Source of the DNA: Arthrobacter sp. NEB 688
GTDB lineage: Bacteria > Actinomycetota > Actinomycetes > Actinomycetales > Dermatophilaceae
Length of the DNA: 64,000 nt
Direction: 5' to 3'
Assembly: GCF_013201035.1 (NCBI RefSeq)
Contig: NZ_CP053707.1
Location: forward strand, 2,294,001-2,358,000
Shown here in pieces: positions 36,881 through 45,511 of this stretch (within the stretch, counting starts at the first letter, position 1; every line of letters begins with the position of its first letter). The notes beneath the pieces were generated by a model, which did not search any database, was not told where the DNA came from, and saw nothing but the letters and a program-made list of their open reading frames with translations. The translations under genes were made by a program, and so were the position numbers.

Positions 36881-37353
36881 GCCAGAACGCTCCCGCGGGG
36901 TGGTACCCGCAGCCCGACGGCAGCCAGCGGTGGTGGACCGGCTCCACGTGGGGAGAGGTCTCGGCACCCGGTGCTGGTCCGGTCGTCCACGGCGAGATCG
37001 TGCCGCTGGGGTCCGCTCCGCAGGCACCCGCTGTTCCGTCCACCTACCCCGTGCCGACGGGCCGGCCGGCTCCCCTCGTGGCCGGCCCCTACGGCTACGC
37101 CCCGGCCATGCGGGTCGCGCCCAAGAGCGCGGGCCTTGCTCTCCTCGCGTCCTTCTTCCTCCCCGGGCTCGGTCAGTTCGTCAACGGACAGGCGGCGAAG
37201 GGGTTCGCGTTCCTCCTCACCTCCTTCGTGGGCTTTCTGCTGCTGTTCGTCTTCGTCGGGTTCGTCGTGCTCCCGGTGGTGTGGATCTGGTCGATGGTGG
37301 ACGCGTACTCCAGCGCGCAGGCCTGGAACGCGCGGCACGGCATCCTCAGCTGA
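36877..37353 (+). CDS. DUF2510/TM2-like membrane protein, 158 aa
   Basis: ATG 36877 overlaps the preceding stop. The N-terminus is a DUF2510 motif (PAGWYPQPDGSQRWWTGSTW), followed by a proline-rich linker. A TM2-type hairpin comes next: LALLASFFLPGLGQFVNGQ, a short loop, then AFLLTSFVGFLLLFVFVGFV and VLPVVWIWSMVDAY. Such proteins sit in the cell membrane; no catalytic activity is expected. Confidence 0.8.
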   Translation: MSQNAPAGWYPQPDGSQRWWTGSTWGEVSAPGAGPVVHGEIVPLGSAPQAPAVPSTYPVPTGRPAPLVAGPYGYAPAMRVAPKSAGLALLASFFLPGLGQFVNGQAAKGFAFLLTSFVGFLLLFVFVGFVVLPVVWIWSMVDAYSSAQAWNARHGILS

Positions 37354-37456
37354 CCGGCAGCGTCTGCCGCCGGGCCTGATCGAGCATCTGTCGAGGGTTC
37401 GACGCCGGTCCACGCCCGGGTTGTCGGGGGAGCGGGGGTGTGGTTGGGTACGCGTC

Positions 37457-37470
37457 AGAGAGCGCTCTCT
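37457..37470. promoter_or_regulatory. LacI-type operator upstream of the beta-helix gene
   Basis: AGAGAGCGCTCTCT is a perfect 14-base palindrome with the central GCGC typical of LacI-family operators, 37 bases before ATG 37508. The convergent gene 39477-40520 encodes a LacI-family regulator, the obvious candidate ligand-responsive repressor. Confidence 0.6.
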
Positions 37471-37507
37471 CACCGATGAGCGAGCCCCGGCGCGAACGGA
37501 CTGCGAC

Positions 37508-39421
37508 ATGACCTCACCCCCGCCCGCGAGGACCACCCGAGCCACCCGCCGAGCCGTCGCCGGCGTCGTGACCGGCCTCCTCGCCCTCACCGGCACGGCC
37601 GCCCAGCTGGTGCCCGCCGCCGCGGCGCCGGCCAAGCCGAAGCCGCCGGCCCCGAGCCTCGACCTCGGCAGCAAGGTGCTCGTCCTCGACCCGAGCATGG
37701 CGACGGCCGACATCAAGGCTGCCGTCGACAGGATCAGCAACGCCCAGACCGACGACGAGATGGGCACCGGCCGCTGGAGCATCCTCTTCAAGCCCGGCAC
37801 CTACGGCACCGCCACCGAGCCGCTGCAGCTCAAGGTCGGCTACAACACCGAGGTCGCCGGCCTCGGCGCGAGCCCGGACGACGTGCACGTCGTCGGCAAG
37901 ATCGAGGTCTACAACCGCTGCCTCGACGACGGCGGCACGAGCAACTGCATCGCGCTCAACAACTTCTGGCGCACCCTGAGCAACCTGACGATCGACGTCA
38001 ACGGCACCGGCCAGGACGGCTGCCGTCAGTCGGCCAACTTCTGGGCCGTCAGCCAGGCCGTCTCGATGCGCCGCGTCGCCGTCAAGGGCGGAAACCTCAG
38101 CCTGATGGACTACTGCACCGCCGGCCCGCAGTTCGCCAGCGGCGGGTTCATCGCCGACACCTCCGCCGACGCCGTCATCAACGGCTCGCAGCAGCAGTGG
38201 CTGACCCGCAACAGCACGGTCGGCAGCTGGAGCAACGGCGTCTGGAACCAGGTCTTCGCCGGCGTCGAGGGAGCCCCCGACGACAGCGCCTTCCCGAACC
38301 CGCCGTACACGACGCTCGAGAAGACGCCGGTCAGCCGCGAGAAGCCGTACCTCTTCATGGACGGCACCCGCTGGGCCGTGCGCGTCCCGTCGGCGCAGAC
38401 CGACACCCGCGGCCGCAGCTGGGCCAACGGCATCACCCCTGGAAAGACGCTGCCGCTCAGCGCCTTCCACGTCGCGAAGCCCGGCGAGTCGGTCAAGGAC
38501 ATCAACAAGGCGCTCGCCAAGGGCCAGCACCTCCTGCTGACCCCCGGCATCTACGACGTCGACCGCAGCATCGAGGTCAAGCGCCCCGGCACGGTCGTCC
38601 TCGGGATGGGCCACGCAACCCTCACCGCGCAGAAGGGCGCCACGCCCCTCGAGGTCGCCGACGGCGCCGGCACCGTCATCGCCGGTGTCACCATCGACGC
38701 GGGGAGCAAGCTGTCGCGCAACCTGCTCCACGTCGACGACCACGACAAGGGCAAGGGTGGCGACCGCTCCGGCCGCGGCTCGAGCGCCAAGGACCCGCTG
38801 ACCCTCAGCGACGTCTACTTCCGCGTCGGCGGCCCGCACATCGGCAAGGTCAAGGTCGCGCTCCAGATCGACGCCGACCACGTCCTCGTCGACCACACCT
38901 GGGTCTGGCGCGCCGACCACGGCAACGAGGACTTCACCGGCGGCTTCCTCGGCGACGACGAGCGCTGGGCCGTCAACACCGGCACCAACGGCCTCATCGT
39001 CAACGGCGACGACGTCACCGCCACGGGCCTGTTCGTCGAGCACTTCCAGCAGCACAACACGATCTGGAACGGCGAGCGCGGACGGACCGTCCTCTACCAG
39101 AACGAGCTCCCGTACGACCCGCCCACGCAGGCCGACTGGACCCAGCCCGACGGCACCCTGGGCTACGCCGGGTACGTCGTCTCCCCGAAGGTCCGCACCC
39201 ACGAGCTCTGGGGCGGTGGGTCGTACGTCTACAACCGCAACAACCCGTCGATCGTCACCGAGCACGGCTTCCAGGTGCCGACCACCCCGGGTGTGCGGCT
39301 GCACCACCTGCTGACCGTCAACCTCGGCGCCGGCACGACCCGCCACGTCGTCAACGACCAGGGCAGCCAGGTGGACAACTCGAACACCGGCACCCCGGCG
39401 TACGTCAGCGAGTACCCGTGA
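37508..39421 (+). CDS. Secreted right-handed beta-helix protein, 637 aa
   Basis: ATG 37508 starts a signal peptide (basic TTRATRRAV, hydrophobic AGVVTGLLALTGTAAQL, cleavage near AAAAPAKP). The mature part begins VLVLDPSMATADIKAAVDR and WSILFKPGTYG, then has repeated beta-helix turns (TVIAGVTIDAG, HVLVDHTWVWRADHGNEDF, VTATGLFVEHFQQHNTIWN). This family is often labelled adenylyl cyclase in databases, but nothing here supports a cyclase. A carbohydrate-binding or carbohydrate-cleaving role (as in pectate-lyase-like folds) fits better, together with LacI-type control. A strong terminator follows. Confidence 0.75.
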   Translation: MTSPPPARTTRATRRAVAGVVTGLLALTGTAAQLVPAAAAPAKPKPPAPSLDLGSKVLVLDPSMATADIKAAVDRISNAQTDDEMGTGRWSILFKPGTYGTATEPLQLKVGYNTEVAGLGASPDDVHVVGKIEVYNRCLDDGGTSNCIALNNFWRTLSNLTIDVNGTGQDGCRQSANFWAVSQAVSMRRVAVKGGNLSLMDYCTAGPQFASGGFIADTSADAVINGSQQQWLTRNSTVGSWSNGVWNQVFAGVEGAPDDSAFPNPPYTTLEKTPVSREKPYLFMDGTRWAVRVPSAQTDTRGRSWANGITPGKTLPLSAFHVAKPGESVKDINKALAKGQHLLLTPGIYDVDRSIEVKRPGTVVLGMGHATLTAQKGATPLEVADGAGTVIAGVTIDAGSKLSRNLLHVDDHDKGKGGDRSGRGSSAKDPLTLSDVYFRVGGPHIGKVKVALQIDADHVLVDHTWVWRADHGNEDFTGGFLGDDERWAVNTGTNGLIVNGDDVTATGLFVEHFQQHNTIWNGERGRTVLYQNELPYDPPTQADWTQPDGTLGYAGYVVSPKVRTHELWGGGSYVYNRNNPSIVTEHGFQVPTTPGVRLHHLLTVNLGAGTTRHVVNDQGSQVDNSNTGTPAYVSEYP

Positions 39422-39450
39422 GCCGCACCGACTGACCCCGGACGGGTCCG

Positions 39451-39489
39451 CGACAGCGCCTGAGCACGGTTCCCGCTCAGGCGCTGTCG
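39451..39489. terminator. Bidirectional hairpin between convergent genes
   Basis: A perfect 15-base stem (39451-39465 with 39475-39489) encloses a nine-base loop. It lies between the stop of the beta-helix gene (39421) and the LacI gene, and its right arm covers the LacI stop. No U-tract, as is usual in high-GC actinomycetes. Confidence 0.7.
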
Positions 39490-40520
39490 CGCACCACGAG
39501 CTCGACGCCCAGCACGACGGCGCCCGATGCCTCCGCCGTCGCGAGCTCCGGCAGCGGGTCGGGCACCGGCCGGCCGAGGCGCTGGAGCAGCAGCTGGGCC
39601 ATCAGCCGGCCCTGGGTCTCGGTGCGCTGGCGCACGGTCGTCAGCGGGGGAGCGGCCACCGCCGCGACGTCGGCGTCGTCGAAGCCGATGACCGCGACGT
39701 CATCAGGGACCGAGCGCCCGGCCTCCCGCAGCGCCGTCAGCGCGCCGAGGGCCATGAGGTCGTTGGCGACGAAGAGGCCGTCGACGTCCGGGCGGCGCTG
39801 CAGGAGAGCGGATGTCGCCAGCGCTCCGCCGGTCGTCGTGAAGTCGCCGACCTCGACCAGCTCCGGGTCGAACGCCGGCCCGAGCGCTTCACGGAACCCC
39901 GCGATCCGGTCCGTCCCGGCCGTCATGTCCTGCGGCCCGGCCACGGTCGCGATGTGCTTCCGCCCGCTCGCCAGCAGGTGGCGCGCCGCCAGCCGGCCGC
40001 CCTCGACGTTGTCGTGGTCGACGTGGCCGACCCCGGGGTGCTCGGCCACCGGTCGGCCCCCGGCGACGACGGCGATGCCGCAGCCCTCGACGAGCCCGAC
40101 GACGTCGTGGTCGCCGTGCTCGGAGATGACGAGCGCGCCGTCGACGTGACCGCCGCGCAGGAAGCCGGCCAGCCGGTCGAGGTCCTCCTCGGTCTGCACC
40201 ATCGAGAGCACCATGTGCAGCCCGGAGCGCGCCAGCTCCTGGCTCGCCCCGCGCGCTACGGCGGCGAAGAACGGGTCGCCGAAGACGCGGCTCGTCGCCT
40301 CGGCCGCCACGAGCGTGACGGCGTCGGCGCGGCGCGTCATCAGCGCTCGCGCAGCGGGGTTGGGGACGTAGCCGAGCTCGTCGACGGCGGCACGGACGCG
40401 CTCGGCCATCGCCTCCTCGACCGTCGGGGAGCCGTTGACCACCCGGGAGACCGTGGCCCGCGAGACACCGGCGCGCGCGGCGACCTGCTCGAGGGTCGGC
40501 CGCTGACGGGCGGGCATCAT
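39477..40520 (-). CDS. LacI-family transcriptional regulator, 347 aa
   Basis: ATG 40520 (or ATG 40517) precedes a classical LacI helix-turn-helix: TLEQVAARAGVSRATVSRVV with NGSPTV and the hinge-region helix NPAARALMTRR. The periplasmic-binding-like effector domain follows (VDGALVISEHGDHDVV, VGHVDHDNVEGGRLAARHL, VDGLFVANDLMALGAL, DDVAVIGFDDADVAAVAAPP). It is convergent with the beta-helix gene, whose promoter carries the palindrome at 37457. Effector unknown, probably a sugar. Confidence 0.9.
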   Translation of the reverse strand: MMPARQRPTLEQVAARAGVSRATVSRVVNGSPTVEEAMAERVRAAVDELGYVPNPAARALMTRRADAVTLVAAEATSRVFGDPFFAAVARGASQELARSGLHMVLSMVQTEEDLDRLAGFLRGGHVDGALVISEHGDHDVVGLVEGCGIAVVAGGRPVAEHPGVGHVDHDNVEGGRLAARHLLASGRKHIATVAGPQDMTAGTDRIAGFREALGPAFDPELVEVGDFTTTGGALATSALLQRRPDVDGLFVANDLMALGALTALREAGRSVPDDVAVIGFDDADVAAVAAPPLTTVRQRTETQGRLMAQLLLQRLGRPVPDPLPELATAEASGAVVLGVELVVRDSA

Positions 40521-40569
40521 CCGGTGCACGCCCACACGGTAGCCACCCCGGCTCCGAGGCCGCGGACGC

Positions 40570-41493
40570 TCACCGCAGGCAGGGCCCGCTGCCGAGCCTG
40601 GCGAAGGCGTACCGGTCACCGTCCTGCAGAGTGCCCGGGCCGTTCTGCGCGCTCATCAGCTGGTCGCCGGCGACGGGATGGTCCGCGCCGAGCACGTGCC
40701 CGAGCTCGTGGACGATCACGCCGTGGGCGTCCGCGCGGCGCAGCGGGCTGCCGAGCCAGGGACCGAGCGTGGGGGTGTCGAGCTCGATGGTGCCGGTGAC
40801 CCAGCTGCGGCGGCCGGTGGGGCGGTCGGACTCCCGGGGGCCGCCCAGCCCGACGATGCTTCCGTCGAGGCGCGGCGTCTCCTTCGGGTCGCTCCAGGCG
40901 ATGAGGACCGGCGCCCACTGCCGCTCGTACTGGGGCATCCGCAGGCTGCGCGACCGCGAGGGCTTCTCGTCCGTGTAGCCGTCGAAGACGAAGGCCAACC
41001 CCGTCGCGTCCGACACCTCGGCGACGGCGTCGGCGATGGCGTCGCGGCCGGTGTCTCCGAGGTCGTAGGGGTCGTGGACGACGTAGTGGATGGGGCGGCA
41101 CGGGTCGAAGGTGACCGGCACGTCCGTGTCGACCTCGTCGATGTACGCGTACTCGTCGGGGTCCGGCGTGTCCGGCAGCGGGGCGGCGGCGCGCATCCGG
41201 CCGCCCTCCGGCACCGGCCCGGCCGAGGCGCCGACGCGGAAGGTCGGGTCGCCGTTGACCAGGTAGTCGGTCAGCGTCACGATGTGCGGCCAGCCGAGCC
41301 TGAGGCCGAGCAGGGCGACGAGCAGGACCCCGACCAGGAGCGGGGTGCGGGGGCCGCGCGGACGGTGGGCACGCGGAGGGCGTTGCAGCGCAGGCACGCT
41401 CGGGCCGGCCGGGCCGTACTCGTCGAGGAGCTCGGCCACGGCCGGGACGTCGCGCGCGAGGCGCGCCAGCTCGTCGTCACCCCCGGTCGGCAC
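40570..41493 (-). CDS. Membrane-anchored matrixin-like zinc metalloprotease, 307 aa
   Basis: The start is GTG 41493. A cytoplasmic segment (DELARLARDVPAVAELLDEY), a membrane helix (LLVGVLLVALLGLRLGW) and an extracellular protease domain follow. The zinc motif is IVHELGHVLGADHPVAGDQL with a Met after it (QLMSAQ). The shared blocks VTFDPCRPIHYVVHD and QWAPVLIAWSDPKETPRL show paralogy with 34958-35974. A DUF3500 gene lies upstream on the same strand, 84 bases away. Substrate unknown. Confidence 0.82.
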   Translation of the reverse strand: MPTGGDDELARLARDVPAVAELLDEYGPAGPSVPALQRPPRAHRPRGPRTPLLVGVLLVALLGLRLGWPHIVTLTDYLVNGDPTFRVGASAGPVPEGGRMRAAAPLPDTPDPDEYAYIDEVDTDVPVTFDPCRPIHYVVHDPYDLGDTGRDAIADAVAEVSDATGLAFVFDGYTDEKPSRSRSLRMPQYERQWAPVLIAWSDPKETPRLDGSIVGLGGPRESDRPTGRRSWVTGTIELDTPTLGPWLGSPLRRADAHGVIVHELGHVLGADHPVAGDQLMSAQNGPGTLQDGDRYAFARLGSGPCLR

Positions 41494-41577
41494 CCGGACA
41501 GGCTAGTAGCGCGGCCCGGCGGGGGCGGGGCATCCGGGGGAGGGCTGGCCGAACGGCCGAGCGCCGGGGTGCGTGCC

Positions 41578-42723
41578 TCAGTGGTGGCGCGCGTGGTGGG
41601 CGGCGAGCAGGTCGGCCCCGAAGTCGCGGGATGGGTCGCGCCACACCGAGTGCGCGTGGTTGGCGCCGCGCTGCGTGTTGTCCCACTCGATGAGCAGGCC
41701 GGGGCCCTGGAGGCGGTAGTAGTGCGGCGCGCCGGGCTCGGTCGGGCCCGCCCACGCGACGTGGACGTCGTCGAGCGCCGGCCCGTCGTACGCGCGCGCC
41801 GGCGAGACGCCCTCCGGGACGCGGTCGAAGTACGTCCCGAGCAGGGCCCACAGCACCTCGCGCTGGCCGTCATCGAGGTCGCGCCCGGCGACGCCCTGCG
41901 GATCCTCGGTCAGCTCGACGGCGGCGTGGCCGGCCTCGGAGAAGTCGGCGGCGTCGTCGATGGCGTCGCTGAGCGCCTGCAGCTTCGCCTGCTGCTCGTC
42001 GTCGGGGAAGCGCTCGTCGCGCCAGATGCCGGCCAGCGGGATGACGCGGTCGCCCGGCGAGACCGTCGTGCGGTTGGCGGTGACGAAGTCGGACGGTGCC
42101 TTGTCGAGCAGCACCGCGCGGGCGGCCAGCTCGGGGGAGAGGGAGCGCACGAGATCGCGCCCGAGGTCCTCGACGCGGCCGAGCGGCCGGTTGAGCGCCC
42201 CGCCGAGCAGCGGCGAGGTCGCGGGGTCGGCGCCGAGGAAGCAGGGCGTGGTCGCGACGAGCTCGCCGTCGACGACGAGGTTGTTGAGCGAGACGTGGTG
42301 GCCGCCGTAGCGCCATCCCCACGTGCCGGTGGCGGGGTCGCCGAAGACCCGCAGGTAGTACAGGCCCGGGTCGCGGCCGCGCTCGCGGTCGAAGATCGTC
42401 ACGAAGCCCTCGACCCGGTCGAGGACGTTCTCGAGGCCCATGACGGTCGCCACCGTCACGTAGCCGGCCATCGACAGGCCCGAGGCGACGAGGCGCATCG
42501 CGGCGCGTTGCTGCGTGGGCCGCTGCTCGTGCACGGTCAGGCCGCCGTGGTCGGTCGGCGTGTAGAACCAGCGGCGGCGCTCGGCGTCGTCGGGCCCGTC
42601 GCCCGGCCCGGCGCCGACGGCCACCGACCGCTGCTCGGGGGTGAGCGTGTCGAGCCACGCCTGCGCTGCCTCGGCCATGAGGGCGGCGAGCTCGCGCCGC
42701 CCGGGGACCGCCTCGTCCGCCAT
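41578..42723 (-). CDS. DUF3500 domain-containing protein, 381 aa
   Basis: ATG 42723. It carries DUF3500 features throughout: RRWFYTPTDHGGLTV, GYVTVATVMGLENVLDRVEG, GLYYLRVFGDP ... WGWRYGGHHVSLN, TPCFLGADPA, and the C-terminal GPGLLIEWDNTQRGANHAHS with VWRDPSRDFG. The conserved His/Asn/Trp positions suggest a metal- or ligand-binding site. Its biological function is not established. It is divergent from the ABM-domain gene; the 117-base gap contains partly symmetric CCTAACC/GGTTAGG elements. Confidence 0.85.
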   Translation of the reverse strand: MADEAVPGRRELAALMAEAAQAWLDTLTPEQRSVAVGAGPGDGPDDAERRRWFYTPTDHGGLTVHEQRPTQQRAAMRLVASGLSMAGYVTVATVMGLENVLDRVEGFVTIFDRERGRDPGLYYLRVFGDPATGTWGWRYGGHHVSLNNLVVDGELVATTPCFLGADPATSPLLGGALNRPLGRVEDLGRDLVRSLSPELAARAVLLDKAPSDFVTANRTTVSPGDRVIPLAGIWRDERFPDDEQQAKLQALSDAIDDAADFSEAGHAAVELTEDPQGVAGRDLDDGQREVLWALLGTYFDRVPEGVSPARAYDGPALDDVHVAWAGPTEPGAPHYYRLQGPGLLIEWDNTQRGANHAHSVWRDPSRDFGADLLAAHHARHH

Positions 42724-42840
42724 GCCGGAACCCTAACCGTCCGCACAGGCGTCGCGGCGGCTGCGGAGGGTTAGGTTCGTCGGCACCGGATGCGGGTCGA
42801 CACCGGCGTCGTCCCGACGGTCCCGAGCCAGGAGGCCTGC

Positions 42841-43161
42841 ATGCCCACGCCCACCGACGACAACCGCGACCTGCTCACCGTCATCGCCTACATGAAGGCG
42901 GCTCCCGGCAAGGAGGACGAGCTACGCGCCGCCCTCCAGGAGCTCATCGAGCCGACGTCGCAGGAGGACGGGTACGTCAACTACGACCTCCACGAGTCGG
43001 TCGAGGACCCGGGCCGCTTCTTCTTCTACGAGAACTGGCACTCGGGCGAGCACCTCGACGCGCACCTCGGGGCGCCGCATCTCACGGCGTTCATCGCACG
43101 GATCCCGGAGCTCATCGACGAGAACGGGCTGACGGTCAACCGGGTGCGCCGCATCGGCTGA
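42841..43161 (+). CDS. ABM-domain (putative quinol) monooxygenase-like protein, 106 aa
   Basis: ATG 42841 has a near-ideal AGGAGG site nine bases before it; the longer frame from 42790 is not needed. The antibiotic-biosynthesis-monooxygenase fold is clear: VIAYMKAAPGKEDELRAALQ, SQEDGYVNYDLHES, PGRFFFYENWHSGEHLDAHL, PHLTAFIARIPEL. Cofactor-free enzymes of this fold oxidise quinols; the substrate here is unknown. Confidence 0.85.
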   Translation: MPTPTDDNRDLLTVIAYMKAAPGKEDELRAALQELIEPTSQEDGYVNYDLHESVEDPGRFFFYENWHSGEHLDAHLGAPHLTAFIARIPELIDENGLTVNRVRRIG

Positions 43162-43178
43162 CCTCGCGTGTCGATGGC

Positions 43179-43207
43179 GGGCCGGGTGGGCGTCGTCCAC
43201 CCGGCCC
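43179..43207. terminator. Hairpin between convergent genes
   Basis: A perfect 11-base GC-rich stem (GGGCCGGGTGG with its complement) has a seven-base loop, located after the ABM gene stop (43161) and before the DUF222-HNH stop (43233). It likely serves both directions. Confidence 0.6.
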
Positions 43208-43232
43208 GGCTCGTGTGGGCGGCGGGCCGCTG

Positions 43233-44579
43233 TCAGGCGGCGTCGAGGAGTGCGGCGAGGTGCCGCTCGAGAGCGGAGTCGTCATCCGGCGGCGGGTCGC
43301 TGCCCCAGCCGAGAAGTGGCGGTGCGAGGGAGCGGTAGGCGTGGCCGGTGGGCGTGCGCACCTCGACCTCGTGGGGTGACCCGCGGACGACGACCACCTG
43401 CCAGCCGGGTGCCTCCTTGACGAGGTTGCAGCGGGCGCAGAGTCCGGAGCCGTTGACGATGCTCGTCGGGCCACCGTCGCGGGCGGGGTGGACGTGGTCG
43501 GCGTGGACGACGGGGGAGTCGCACCACGGGGTGGTGCACACGTCGTCGCGCAGCACGAGCATCCGCCGCAGGAGGCCGGTGAACAGACGGCGGCGAGCAT
43601 CCATCGCCACGAGGTCGCGGCCGTCGGGGCCGGTGTACAGGCGCCGCAGCCACACGGATGCGTCGCCGGCGTCGCGGATCCAGGCACGCGCGACCGGAGC
43701 CGGGACGGACCCGTGCCCGGGGACGCGAGCCGGGGCGTCGACCGAGGCGTCGGTGTCGCCCGTGCCGAGAAGTGAGCGGTCGGTCATCACGAGGTGGACC
43801 TCGACCGGCTGCACCTGGCCGACGGCGAGGCCGGCGAGCAGCCGCGTGGCGGTGTCGGCCATCACCGCACCGAGGCCGCGCCCGTCGGGGGCCTTGTCGT
43901 CGCAGCCGCCGCCGACGACGAGCTGCGCCCGCGCGCGCACCGCCGCGTAGGCGCCGACGGCCTCGCGCAGCGGGGCCAGCACGGTCAGCCAGGCCATCCC
44001 GTCGGGCGCGGGGCGCACCGAGACCCGGCGGGACGCGGCCGCGGCCTCCATCCGGCGGACGACGGAGGCGGCATCGAGCTCGGCGGCCACGCGACGGGCG
44101 GCCCGGCCGGCGGCTCGCGGCCCGAGCCGGGGGAGGACACCGGCGAGGCGACGGTCGACCTCGGCGCGGTCCTCGCGGGTCAGGGTCGCCGTCTCGCGGA
44201 CGACCTCGACCGCGTGGCGCTCGCCGATCACGCCCTCGGTCAGCGCCGCCATGGTGGACGGCATCTCGTGGACGAGGGCGCGGGACATCCCGACGAACCG
44301 GTCTCCCAGGGTGGGGGACTCGCGGCGGGCGAGGGCCACCTGCGAGCCGACGGACCGTGCGACGTCCTGCGGCGCGAGCCCTTCGCGGGAGAGACGGAGG
44401 GCGTCGGTGACGCGCGCCTGCGCCGCGGCGACGGCGCCCTTGAGCCGTTCGAGCTCGGCCAGCAGGTCGATGCGCTCGTGGTCGTCCAACGCGTCGGCGG
44501 GGACGTCCGCGAGGGAGGCCCGGAAGGAGGCGACCGACGGCGCGGCCGACCGGCTCGCGACTCCTTCAGTGACCCCCAT
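43233..44579 (-). CDS. DUF222/HNH endonuclease-like protein, 448 aa
   Basis: ATG 44579 has AGGAGGG upstream. The N-terminal DUF222 region is helical (LAELERLKGAVAAAQARVTD, GERHAVEVVRETATLTREDR). The C-terminal HNH domain has CTTPWCDSPVVHADHVHP and GLCARCNLVKEAPGWQV, with the His-Asn-His layout and CxxC. This family is abundant in actinomycete chromosomes in many copies, often as 13E12-type repeat proteins; its role is unclear. Confidence 0.88.
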   Translation of the reverse strand: MGVTEGVASRSAAPSVASFRASLADVPADALDDHERIDLLAELERLKGAVAAAQARVTDALRLSREGLAPQDVARSVGSQVALARRESPTLGDRFVGMSRALVHEMPSTMAALTEGVIGERHAVEVVRETATLTREDRAEVDRRLAGVLPRLGPRAAGRAARRVAAELDAASVVRRMEAAAASRRVSVRPAPDGMAWLTVLAPLREAVGAYAAVRARAQLVVGGGCDDKAPDGRGLGAVMADTATRLLAGLAVGQVQPVEVHLVMTDRSLLGTGDTDASVDAPARVPGHGSVPAPVARAWIRDAGDASVWLRRLYTGPDGRDLVAMDARRRLFTGLLRRMLVLRDDVCTTPWCDSPVVHADHVHPARDGGPTSIVNGSGLCARCNLVKEAPGWQVVVVRGSPHEVEVRTPTGHAYRSLAPPLLGWGSDPPPDDDSALERHLAALLDAA

Positions 44580-44681
44580 GGCGCTCTCCCTCCTGCTGCT
44601 CACCATCGTAGGGATGCCCACCGACAGCCCACTCGAGGAACGAGAGCGGCTGCGGCGCAGAGAGGTCCGAGCACGACAGGG

Positions 44682-44715
44682 CGAGGCCCGGTCGGTAGTC
44701 CGACCGGGGCCTCGC
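44682..44715. terminator. Hairpin after the small membrane protein gene
   Basis: GCGAGGCCCGGTCGG pairs with CCGACCGGGGCCTCGC around a TAGT loop, with one bulged base. It lies 30 bases downstream of the stop of the gene 44746-45333 (minus strand). Confidence 0.6.
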
Positions 44716-44745
44716 TGGTGAGACCGCGTGGCAGGGGGTGCGGTC

Positions 44746-45333
44746 TCAGGCCGGGGAGTGGATCTTCTCGATGGCGGGAGCCTCGACCAGGTTGACCCGG
44801 TGGGCGTGGCGGAGGCCGAGGGCGCCGAGGACGAACATCACCAGGGAGCCGGCGAAGGCGGCGATGGCGGCCCACATCGCGATCGCACCGATGGTGGCGA
44901 AGGCGTAGGCGTTGAGGAGCATCCCGCGCAGGGTCGTGCCCATGAAGAGCGTCTGGCGCAGCTGGCCGAGGTCCTGGGTGGCCTGCGCGGTCGGGGCGGT
45001 CTTGAGGGCGGCCATGTACTCACCGGAGACCTGCGAGTACGTCTTGCCCTGCGAGGCCTCGTCCATGTGGGCCTGGATGTAGTAGTCGGCGTACGCCTTG
45101 GCCTGGGCGCCGGTGGTCAGCTCCTGGCCGGCGTACTGCGTGAGCTCGGCCTTCATCTGCGGCGTCGTGAGGGCGGCGGCCACGGGCATCGTGATCTGCT
45201 GGGCGGCCAGCTGGTCGTGGACGGTGCTGGTGGCGAAGGTCGAGGCCCACGTGAGGAGGCCTGCGGCCACGAGGAGGACCGTGGCGATGATGATGCCGGT
45301 CCAGGAGATGAGCTGGTCGAATGCCTTGCGCAT
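44746..45333 (-). CDS. Two-pass membrane protein of unknown function, 195 aa
   Basis: ATG 45333. One N-terminal helix (ISWTGIIIATVLLVAAGLLT) leads to an external region of about 110 residues with alternating small and charged residues (GAQAKAYADYYIQAHMDEAS). One long C-terminal hydrophobic region follows (AIAMWAAIAAFAGSLVMFVL), ending in a basic tail. A perfect palindrome 77-94 bases upstream is a probable operator. Similar proteins occur across actinomycetes without assigned function. Confidence 0.7.
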   Translation of the reverse strand: MRKAFDQLISWTGIIIATVLLVAAGLLTWASTFATSTVHDQLAAQQITMPVAAALTTPQMKAELTQYAGQELTTGAQAKAYADYYIQAHMDEASQGKTYSQVSGEYMAALKTAPTAQATQDLGQLRQTLFMGTTLRGMLLNAYAFATIGAIAMWAAIAAFAGSLVMFVLGALGLRHAHRVNLVEAPAIEKIHSPA

Positions 45334-45409
45334 GTCGTTCGCGTCCCTTCGGGAGGGCCCGGGGTCAGGGCCCGTGGTCTGTGCTGGGTGGCCTTGCAGA
45401 ACTGAAACT

Positions 45410-45427
45410 ACTACTACGCGTAGTAGT
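45410..45427. promoter_or_regulatory. BlaI/MecI-like palindrome
   Basis: ACTACTACGCGTAGTAGT is a perfect 18-base palindrome containing TACTAC and GTAGTA half-sites separated by two bases, reminiscent of operators of the BlaI/MecI/CopY repressor family. It lies upstream of the minus-strand gene starting at 45333. The regulator itself is not in the window. Confidence 0.5.
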
Positions 45428-45511
45428 TGAAAAGGTGCAACCCTGTCGCCTCGGTCACATCACCGGGCGGGGAGTTCTGCTGCCGCACAGACGGGCCCGA
45501 GCGGGGCGGGG

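Noticed and set aside
37514-39346. A 610-codon minus-strand frame over the beta-helix gene
   Set aside because: Low-complexity Val/Asp/Ala sequence, no start-site signal; the plus-strand gene has a signal peptide, operator and terminator.
37508-39421. Adenylyl cyclase function for the beta-helix protein
   Set aside because: No cyclase catalytic motif is visible; the usual database label is not supported by the sequence.
42727-42780. CCTAACC/GGTTAGG symmetry between the DUF3500 and ABM genes as an operator
   Set aside because: Arms are only seven bases and widely spaced; it may simply be part of two promoters.
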